A DNA stretch of 11,417 nt from Clostridiales bacterium UBA1758 (lineage in GTDB: Bacteria; Bacillota; Clostridia; Oscillospirales; UBA1758). The position numbers and the translations under genes were made by a program. Positions 1 to 4,615 of this stretch are shown here, in pieces. The first letter of the stretch is position 1. Each line of letters starts with the position of its first letter. The stretch covers positions 1-11,417 of the forward strand of contig DCHG01000041.1 in assembly GCA_002315595.1 (NCBI GenBank), given 5' to 3'. A model generated the notes under the pieces. The model did no database searches, had not been told where the DNA came from, and saw only the letters and a program-made list of their open reading frames with translations.

Positions 1-3
1 GTT

Positions 4-42
4 ACGGATTCCCACGGCGACAAGTCGCCTCGGAATGACATG
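4..42 (+). repeat. Palindromic intergenic repeat, element A
   Basis: GGCGAC at 16-21 and GTCGCC at 24-29 form a 6-bp stem around AA. Outer arms ATTCC (8-12) and GGAAT (32-36) extend it into an imperfect hairpin. A short reverse-orientation piece (12 of 13 bases, at 11312-11325) occurs at the other end of the window. The layout (CGGATT, CCACG, palindrome, GGAATGACA) resembles small interspersed repeats common between genes in Oscillospiraceae. That family likeness is from memory and is not a search result. Confidence 0.6.
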
Positions 43-51
43 ATAAAACTG

Positions 52-124
52 CGTTCCCCTTGCTGCCGTGTACCGCCGTCAAATCCGGGCGACCGCAGGT
101 CGCCCCTACGGGTGCAGTGTAAAT
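52..124 (+). repeat. Interspersed repeat, element B, left copy
   Basis: The core is a perfect inverted repeat: GGGCGACC (87-94), GCA, GGTCGCCC (98-105), followed by CCTACGG. A direct copy lies at 11322-11395. Both copies share the flanking pattern (a C-run, CTTGCTG, CGTGT on the left; CAGT and an A/T-rich run on the right), so the repeat unit is about 70 bp and not just the palindrome. It sits just downstream of the phage-like gene and could fold in that transcript, but no T-run follows it on either strand. Confidence 0.75.
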
Positions 125-126
125 CC

Positions 127-516
127 CTATCCGTCGCTACGGCCGAACATTCGCATGGTGAAGTGGGCGAGCGCCGCATTTCGGAGGTCATACACGCGGC
201 GGGCTTCATAGCCCAGTTCGTCGGCGAGATCCTCGACCGCCCCGGATCCGTCCTCCACGAAACACCGAAAAAGGATCCGCTTTTCGGTCGAATTCAGCCC
301 GTCAAGCCCCTTTTCGACCAATTTTATTCCTCTTTTGGTGACCGAAAGCGCACCTCGAAGTCGCTCGCGCTCGCTTAAAATACCGATCACATCTTCGCCT
401 TCGGCGGTCGAAATTTGCTCGTTCAGGATGTCAATTCGCTCGGCAAGGGCGACTGCCCCCGCACACGCGTCACGGTAGGTACGCAGGTCGTCGATCGCCT
501 CGTTTTTCCAGTTCAA
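127..516 (-). CDS. Phage-type sigma-70-like transcriptional regulator (DUF1492/ArpU-like)
   Basis: The 129-residue protein starts at a TTG (516-514). That start is chosen because AAAGGAGA lies 7 nt upstream and the protein then opens with MNWKNEAIDDLR, the opening I associate with small clostridial prophage regulators. An upstream in-frame start at 570 has no ribosome binding site. Residues about 23-72 are charged and helical, probably a coiled coil. Residues 74-82 (LNSTEKRIL) and about 94-122 (DLADELGYEARRVYDLRNAAL) match the end of a sigma-region-4-like helix-turn-helix, with a short insertion between (VEDGSGAV). Relatives activate late or packaging genes in prophages. No other phage genes are visible here, so this is an orphan or relic. 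It follows a 42-residue ORF after 63 nt, and the operon begins at a promoter with a LexA box, which suggests DNA-damage control. Family assignment is fairly sure; the target genes are unknown. Confidence 0.75.
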   Translation of the reverse strand: MNWKNEAIDDLRTYRDACAGAVALAERIDILNEQISTAEGEDVIGILSERERLRGALSVTKRGIKLVEKGLDGLNSTEKRILFRCFVEDGSGAVEDLADELGYEARRVYDLRNAALAHFTMRMFGRSDG

Positions 517-520
517 TGGG

Positions 521-530
521 CTTCTCCTTT
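521..530 (-). promoter_or_regulatory. Ribosome binding site fixing the TTG start at 516
   Basis: On the minus strand this reads AAAGGAGAAG. The GGAG (527-524) is separated by 7 nt from the TTG at 516-514, an ideal distance. It decides the start of the phage-type regulator in favour of a rare TTG codon over the longer reading frame. Confidence 0.75.
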
Positions 531-579
531 CTTTGGTGGGGGGACGCGAAAATACGATAAATTGCACCAAATTTCCCCG

Positions 580-708
580 TCAATCACGCTTTTTACGGTA
601 TTTTTCCAAACGAAGGATCTGTTCGACGTCCTCGTCGGTCAACAAATTGACATTCGGTGGGGAGTTCGGCCCGCGATTTTGCCCCGTGTCGAGAGGGGCC
701 CGCGGCAA
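580..708 (-). CDS. Small hypothetical ORF upstream of the phage-type regulator
   Basis: From a TTG at 708-706 this frame gives 42 residues: a Pro/Gly/Asn-rich start, then a helical acidic-to-basic tail (LLTDEDVEQILRLEKYRKKR). The same frame stays open upstream to another TTG at 801, but that extension is almost pure Lys/Arg/Glu encoded by a purine run and looks like untranslated leader. No good ribosome binding site precedes the 708 start: AGGA lies about 18 nt away and only a weak GAGAAG abuts the codon. The natural-looking C-terminus, the position between the promoter and the regulator, and the shared strand argue that it is, or was, a gene. It could be the surviving tail of a longer phage protein. 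I do not recognise a family. Confidence 0.4.
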   Translation of the reverse strand: MPRAPLDTGQNRGPNSPPNVNLLTDEDVEQILRLEKYRKKRD

Positions 709-724
709 CTTCTCTACTTTACTA

Positions 725-755
725 TCCTTTTCTTTTCTCTTCTCTTCTTTTCTTT
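725..755. other. 31-bp homopyrimidine/homopurine tract
   Basis: The plus strand has 31 consecutive C/T bases, so the minus-strand transcript carries 31 consecutive A/G bases just before the small ORF at 708. The tract is close to, but not exactly, mirror symmetric. It lies inside the predicted leader of the LexA-box operon and contains AAAAGGA. It may be a ribosome stand-by stretch, or simply low-complexity leader. Confidence 0.6.
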
Positions 756-900
756 GTTTGAAAATGTAAGCATTTTTGCAAGAAATGTCAGCAGAAATCA
801 AAATCCAGTCAACAGAATTTCAAAGAACCTGTCGAAAACGCCCGACCTTCATTTTTCGACCGATTTTTTCAGTGACTGTCGCCCCCGATCTAATGATACT

Positions 901-929
901 ATTTTACCACATTCCGAACAAAAAATCAA
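901..929 (-). promoter_or_regulatory. Predicted SigA-type promoter of the phage-like operon
   Basis: On the minus strand TTGATT (929-924) and TAAAAT (906-901) are 17 bp apart, with TGTGG just before the -10, an extended -10 of the TRTGN kind. Transcription would begin near 894, leaving about 185 nt before the TTG at 708. An alternative pair slightly upstream (TTGAAA, 17 bp, TCGAAT) would overlap the LexA box itself. The rest of 709-1042 holds only the purine tract, the LexA box and the terminator of the neighbouring gene. Confidence 0.65.
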
Positions 930-938
930 TACCAAATT

Positions 939-952
939 CGAACATTCGTTCG
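939..952 (-). promoter_or_regulatory. Predicted LexA/DinR (SOS) box
   Basis: The sequence CGAAC-ATTC-GTTCG is a 5-bp inverted repeat with 4-bp spacing. Read on the minus strand (CGAAC-GAAT-GTTCG) it fits the Bacillus-type LexA consensus CGAACRNRYGTTYG at every position. It lies 9 bp upstream of the -35 of the promoter for the phage-type operon and would overlap an alternative promoter pair. Its match and location make chance unlikely, but binding is inferred. Confidence 0.65.
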
Positions 953-995
953 TGTATATTTCAACATCCGCCTGCATATATATACGCAGAACGGC

Positions 996-1028
996 ATAAA
1001 AAATCCGCCATGCAGACCACATGGCGGA
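996..1028 (-). terminator. Rho-independent terminator of the ABC-derived chimera
   Basis: A perfect 9-bp stem, TCCGCCATG (1004-1012) with CATGGCGGA (1020-1028), has a 7-nt loop. On the minus strand it is followed by six T residues (1003-998). It begins 14 nt after the stop codon of the gene ending at 1043 and separates it from the downstream LexA-box operon. Confidence 0.9.
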
Positions 1029-1042
1029 CGCTGATTTTTGAT

Positions 1043-3031
1043 TTAAGCGAGTCGGATTTTGATATAATTTGTATAGCCGTCCTCGTCGATGGACTCGTAT
1101 TCGTACCCACTGAGAAGACGACGTAACTTGCCGTAACTCTCCGCTTTGGACGGATCAAAAGCCTTTCCGCCAAAGAGGATCTGCATCGTGATTTCGTCTT
1201 CGCCGCACTCTATAATCGCGTGAAGTTTGCCGAATTCCTTCGGGACGATCAGATCGCGCACGAGACCGTTAAAGACCTCGCAAGCCTTCTGCGTCAACCC
1301 ATTCGCCATACGGTTGTTGTAGCCGTACTCCTCGATTTCCGCGGTTGCGCCGATGAAGTCGAAGCGTTTAGACGCAATGTGAATTTCGTGCGTGCGAATA
1401 CGCCAAATGTAATGATAAGTAGCATCTTCGGAAGGATCGGTAAAGATTTTTTCCGTCTTCCCCTGCTCCACGACCATACCTTTGTCAATAAAGGCGGTGC
1501 GATCCGAAATCTCACGGATGAAGCGTACGTCGTCACTTCCGATGAAAACGGTCACGCCTTTGATCGTGCGAATGGCGGACTTAACCTCGCCTGCGTCACG
1601 GGTGCCGAGATCGTCGAAAAGACCGTCCAGAACAAGGATTTCCGGGTTCTTTGCAAGGGCACGAGCAAGCATCACACGACGCTTTTGACCTTTGCTTAAA
1701 CGACAGACAAAGCGATCGGCATAGTCGCCGAGGTCAAGTTGATCGAGGATCGTATCGCCGTTTTTGCCGACGATCCAGCCGAGTTTCGCGCAACAACATG
1801 GCATGGATTTCGCACCGACATAGACAATTTTTTCGGGCGAAACGCCGTTCATTCCGTTCAAAACGACCTCTTTGGAAGCGGATTTCGTCTTACCCGCAAT
1901 CACTTTCAAAATCTCGCCGAACTCGCCGATGAAGCCGATGGTTTCGCCGGATTTCACATTCACATCGACGGTCGTTTTAACGGTTTCAGCATCAGTTTTT
2001 TGCGGAATTTCATCTGCTTTTTCGGCAACTTCTGCGGGCTTTTCGGCAACTTCAACACCCTTTTTCGGTATTTTAGCCATGATCGAATTAACGAACTTTT
2101 TCGGATCGATCTTGCCCATGCGAACAAAATAACAACCCGCACTCAAAACGGCGATAATAGTGATCAAAACCGCCCAAAGAACGCCGTTTGATGAGGATTT
2201 TCCGGCAATTTCATCCTGATTTTCAACGGTCGTACGGTTACCGCTTCCCGCGTAATAGGTCACAGAAATGCCACCGTCGTAGAAGCCTTCGCAATAGATT
2301 GCGTCGTCGCCGAGTTCGTCGATGATTTCAGGCGTAACCGCTGCAAAGGTGACATCCCCCGTACGAACGGCTTCCGCGATATCGTCAATATCCATTTCGG
2401 CAAAGTCGAGCGCGTAACCGTATTTTTCGCAGAAACCTCTTGCAATCTCGATTTCCAAGCCGACGTAGTGACTTCCGTACTTCGTGACAAGCGGCTCGCC
2501 GATTTCGGTGCTGACCGCCATCGAAATCGTGCCGTTTTCATCATTCAGTACAGAAATAGAGGCTTTTTTCGCATTATCTGCGTTATTTGTCCACTTTTCG
2601 ATCATTTTATCCAGTTCGCCGGACTTTTTTAATTCGACGATATAATTTTTCATATCGGCGTTGATAGCCGCTTTTACAACATCGCTTTTCGGGAATGCGA
2701 ACGCATAGGAATAATCGCGTGCATTTTGCGACATCATCTTAAATTCCGGAACTTTTATCAACGATGACGCGGACTTTTCCATTAAAAAAGCGTCGATTTC
2801 ACCTTTTTCAAGGGCATTCGTCATCTCGTCGGAAGATGAAAATTCCTTTAAGACAACCTTTTGACCAATCGCTTCTTTTGCAATTTCATCATATTCGCTA
2901 CCCGCGAGATATCCGACGACTTTACCGTCAAAACGGGAAAGTTTATCACTTTTACCACCGCATCCGACCAAAATTACGGTCATCATCAGGGTGGCGAGTG
3001 CAAGACAAATGATCTTCCGTGAAGTTTTCAT
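1043..3031 (-). CDS. Lipoprotein chimera: permuted substrate-binding domain, one TM helix, degenerate ABC ATPase, GHKL-like domain
   Basis: 662 residues; ATG preceded by GAGGAAAG. Residues 1-24 are a lipoprotein signal with lipobox LVGC (Cys24). Residues about 35-150 resemble the second half of an amino-acid (SBP_bac_3) binding protein, ending in the usual helix and KW (141-147). Residues about 167-260 resemble its first half. One membrane helix (about 284-303) is followed by basic residues, placing the rest inside. A Lys/Glu/Ala linker carries a 7-residue repeat (326-340). Residues about 355-545 are an ABC ATPase with LSKGQ (445-449) and LVLDG (466-470), but the P-loop is cut to GFIGEFGEILK (366-376), the Walker B Glu is Gly470 and the switch His is Ser499. 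Residues about 550-662 resemble a HATPase_c_2 fold without its usual DxGxP box. No permease is present in or near the gene. The parts are recognisable; a sensing or regulatory role is inference. It could also be a decaying transporter fusion, though the frame is intact. Confidence 0.8.
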   Translation of the reverse strand: MKTSRKIICLALATLMMTVILVGCGGKSDKLSRFDGKVVGYLAGSEYDEIAKEAIGQKVVLKEFSSSDEMTNALEKGEIDAFLMEKSASSLIKVPEFKMMSQNARDYSYAFAFPKSDVVKAAINADMKNYIVELKKSGELDKMIEKWTNNADNAKKASISVLNDENGTISMAVSTEIGEPLVTKYGSHYVGLEIEIARGFCEKYGYALDFAEMDIDDIAEAVRTGDVTFAAVTPEIIDELGDDAIYCEGFYDGGISVTYYAGSGNRTTVENQDEIAGKSSSNGVLWAVLITIIAVLSAGCYFVRMGKIDPKKFVNSIMAKIPKKGVEVAEKPAEVAEKADEIPQKTDAETVKTTVDVNVKSGETIGFIGEFGEILKVIAGKTKSASKEVVLNGMNGVSPEKIVYVGAKSMPCCCAKLGWIVGKNGDTILDQLDLGDYADRFVCRLSKGQKRRVMLARALAKNPEILVLDGLFDDLGTRDAGEVKSAIRTIKGVTVFIGSDDVRFIREISDRTAFIDKGMVVEQGKTEKIFTDPSEDATYHYIWRIRTHEIHIASKRFDFIGATAEIEEYGYNNRMANGLTQKACEVFNGLVRDLIVPKEFGKLHAIIECGEDEITMQILFGGKAFDPSKAESYGKLRRLLSGYEYESIDEDGYTNYIKIRLA

Positions 3032-3080
3032 TTTCTTTCCTCACTTTCATTTTACTTCCGAATTTCAAATCCGGTGATAG

Positions 3081-3110
3081 ATTATATTGATTATAACATA
3101 ATTTTGACAA
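3081..3110 (-). promoter_or_regulatory. Predicted promoter of the ABC-derived chimera
   Basis: On the minus strand TTGTCA (3110-3105) and a perfect TATAAT (3086-3081) are 18 bp apart. Transcription would start near 3074, giving a leader of about 43 nt. A second perfect TATAAT (3095-3090) with an extended -10 (TATGT before it) overlaps this promoter and may be used without a good -35. A third minus-strand promoter lies further upstream at 3202-3230. Confidence 0.7.
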
Positions 3111-3158
3111 AAGCAACAGTATTTTTCGAATTTTTGACGGTAAAATCCGCGTTTAGCG

Positions 3159-3194
3159 AAAAAACAGAAAAACATCGGAAACTCCTTCCCGATG
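3159..3194 (-). terminator. Terminator-like hairpin directly after a minus-strand promoter
   Basis: On the minus strand CATCGGGAA (3194-3186) pairs with TTCCGATG (3180-3173) with one bulged G, closing a GGAGT loop. TTTTT-CTG-TTTTTT follows (3172-3159). The predicted start of the upstream promoter is about 3195, so the hairpin begins at or within a few bases of the RNA 5' end. No minus-strand gene lies to its right, so it does not end any ordinary gene. Confidence 0.6.
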
Positions 3195-3199
3195 CACCT
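3159..3199 (-). ncRNA. Candidate ultra-short RNA or 5' hairpin leader
   Basis: The promoter at 3202-3230 and the hairpin plus T-run at 3159-3194 would together make an RNA of about 35-41 nt consisting of one hairpin with GGAG exposed in the loop and a U-rich tail. Alternatively, transcripts reading through the T-run would run into the gene starting at 3031, making this an attenuator or a stabilising 5' hairpin of a longer leader. The parts are visible in the sequence; that they act as an RNA gene is inference. Confidence 0.35.
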
Positions 3200-3201
3200 A
3201 T

Positions 3202-3230
3202 ACTATACCACATTTTCGCAAAATAATCAA
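3202..3230 (-). promoter_or_regulatory. Predicted minus-strand promoter of the divergent control region
   Basis: On the minus strand TTGATT (3230-3225) and TATAGT (3207-3202) are 17 bp apart, with TGTGG before the -10. The spacer contains an inverted repeat ATTTT-CGC-AAAAT (3212-3224) that could be an operator. Its -35 is only 4 bp from the -35 of the plus-strand promoter at 3234-3262. Confidence 0.6.
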
Positions 3231-3233
3231 GTC

Positions 3234-3262
3234 TTGTATTTCGGAAATCGTGACACTATAAT
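3234..3262 (+). promoter_or_regulatory. Predicted promoter of the DUF6323-DUF6179 operon
   Basis: TTGTAT (3234-3239) and a perfect TATAAT (3257-3262) are 17 bp apart. The start would fall at about A3268 or G3269, which is inside the ribosome binding site AGAGGTGG (3268-3275), 7 nt before the ATG at 3283. The mRNA would thus have a leader of only about 15 nt. Confidence 0.75.
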
Positions 3263-3282
3263 GACGTAGAGGTGGCGATTTT

Positions 3283-3708
3283 ATGGATATTTTTCAGCAA
3301 AAAATAGAGTTGGCAGCAGCAAAATCTGAAATTCGTGAACATCTTTCCGTCCTTGAAAAGTACGGGCTGACGCTGACCGAAGATGATATGGAACAACTTG
3401 TCGATAGCCGACGTGACGCACTTCACGCAAATGGGCGCGTTGAATTCGGCGGCGGGATCCTGCCGAAACTCATCGAAGCCTTCGTCGACTCCCCGTTTCT
3501 CAACGAAGAAAATCTGGTTGACACGCTTTCTGAACTGCAAACACTGTTTTACGACTTCAAGTCGGAATACGACGAAACGATTTCTGATGACGAACTCGTC
3601 GAGATGATGAAAGACATTTTCAACGGACGCGCACAGGGCGACCTCGGTTATTTTATGTATAGTTCGTTTGAAGAACTTTGTCATCAGGCGCGGCTAAACC
3701 GACTGTGA
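3283..3708 (+). CDS. DUF6323 family protein
   Basis: 141 residues, soluble, acidic and mostly helical, with no signal peptide or membrane segment. I recognise the family from its central GRVEFGGGILPKLIEAF (51-67) and the SDDELVEMMKDIFNGRAQGD stretch (101-120), both characteristic of DUF6323. The length is normal for the family. The start is well supported by AGAGGTGG 7 nt upstream and a promoter just before it. It is followed after 5 nt by a DUF6179 gene; the two families are, as I recall, regularly adjacent in Clostridia, implying a joint function. What they do is not known to me, and nothing in the sequence (no catalytic motif, no metal cluster) reveals it. Base composition resembles that of its neighbours. 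Confidence 0.75.
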   Translation: MDIFQQKIELAAAKSEIREHLSVLEKYGLTLTEDDMEQLVDSRRDALHANGRVEFGGGILPKLIEAFVDSPFLNEENLVDTLSELQTLFYDFKSEYDETISDDELVEMMKDIFNGRAQGDLGYFMYSSFEELCHQARLNRL

Positions 3709-3713
3709 AGATA

Positions 3714-4586
3714 ATGAATGATTTAACCAATTACAAATTAAACTTTGAAGAAACTGCCGTTTCAGGTCGAATTTACGCACTTTTATGTCGTCAATGTCAA
3801 AATTATTGCGGTGTCGATAGTTCGTCGATTTCCTATGAACGCGCCGAAGAATTGCTTTCGTCGCTACTCTACACCCTATCGCTTGTCGCGGAAGCCGACG
3901 AAGTTGAATTGACCGAAGTCGTGATGCGGGATGCGGAAGCCGCACTGTTGCGGGGAACGAAGATTTTGGATGAGAAACGGCGGAATTTGCCGATATTTTA
4001 TCAAAATATTATTGATATCGCACCCGAAATCGACAATATTTACTATCTTTCCACGATGAGCGAAATCGGTTGTTTTTTCAAGCGGTACGAGATTTATTTT
4101 TCCGCCCACGAAATCCCGTGCAGTATTGACTATCAACTTCTTCGCCCGGTACCTGAAAGCAGGTTGGGAATTTCGTTTATCGAGGAATATTTATACCGAA
4201 TTTCGTTGGAAAATCAAATTTTACGGTATTTTGATCCTCGTGAAGTTGAATATCTTCAACAACGAAATACCCCGAATTACAACGATGTACCATTAAATTT
4301 GTGCGAGCCGATTTTCAAAAATGCCATCGGTATCATTTTGTGTCAATCAGACCGAAAAAGTTTGATTTTTACGCAATCAGACTGCAAAAAACTTGCAAAA
4401 TCACTGCAAAATCTCACGAAATTCGAATGCGATAAATTGATGACCGATGCCGCCGTAACGCTATGTAATATCATTCCAATCCGTGCGCCGAAGGCGATCG
4501 ACTACCTTTGCAACGCCGCCCGCGATCTCGTTCCAAGGCTGTCAGTCGCACTCGAAAATGACGTATTCGAACAACTTTTTATGTAA
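3714..4586 (+). CDS. DUF6179 domain-containing protein
   Basis: 290 residues from the ATG at 3714, 5 nt after the preceding stop; there is only a weak GAAG ahead of it, so translational coupling is likely. An upstream TTG (3678) would overlap the previous gene and is less likely. The family is recognised from AHEIPCSIDYQL (131-142) and SFIEEYLYRISLENQILRYF (154-173), the conserved core of DUF6179. The protein is soluble and helical, with several Cys (26, 29, 32, 120, 136) and no obvious active site. It shares a promoter with DUF6323, and a strong hairpin terminator follows directly after its stop. The pair probably forms a complex or consecutive steps, but this is inference; the biochemical role is unknown. 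Confidence 0.75.
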   Translation: MNDLTNYKLNFEETAVSGRIYALLCRQCQNYCGVDSSSISYERAEELLSSLLYTLSLVAEADEVELTEVVMRDAEAALLRGTKILDEKRRNLPIFYQNIIDIAPEIDNIYYLSTMSEIGCFFKRYEIYFSAHEIPCSIDYQLLRPVPESRLGISFIEEYLYRISLENQILRYFDPREVEYLQQRNTPNYNDVPLNLCEPIFKNAIGIILCQSDRKSLIFTQSDCKKLAKSLQNLTKFECDKLMTDAAVTLCNIIPIRAPKAIDYLCNAARDLVPRLSVALENDVFEQLFM

Positions 4587-4612
4587 AAAACTCCCTTTTT
4601 CAAGGGAGTTTT
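4587..4612. terminator. Bidirectional terminator between convergent operons
   Basis: An 11-bp perfect stem, AAAACTCCCTT (4587-4597) and AAGGGAGTTTT (4602-4612), closes a 4-nt loop. The A-run on one side and the T-run on the other make it work for both the plus-strand DUF6179 gene (stop 4584-4586) and the minus-strand oxidoreductase (stop 4616-4618). Confidence 0.9.
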
Positions 4613-4615
4613 CTC

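Noticed and set aside
415..999. Open frame of 194 residues on the plus strand
   Set aside because: It crosses the phage-like operon antisense, including promoter and LexA box, and its composition (Phe/Ser runs from the pyrimidine tract) is not protein-like.
2010..2060. Short direct repeat of 21-22 bp period
   Set aside because: It simply encodes the 7-residue repeat (EVAEKPA/EVAEKAD) of the linker in the chimera protein and needs no separate explanation.
1043..3031. Two separate genes (binding protein and ATPase) joined by a sequencing error
   Set aside because: The frame is continuous through a plausible membrane helix, a basic cytoplasmic anchor and a repeat-rich linker, and no internal stop-start with a ribosome binding site is seen.
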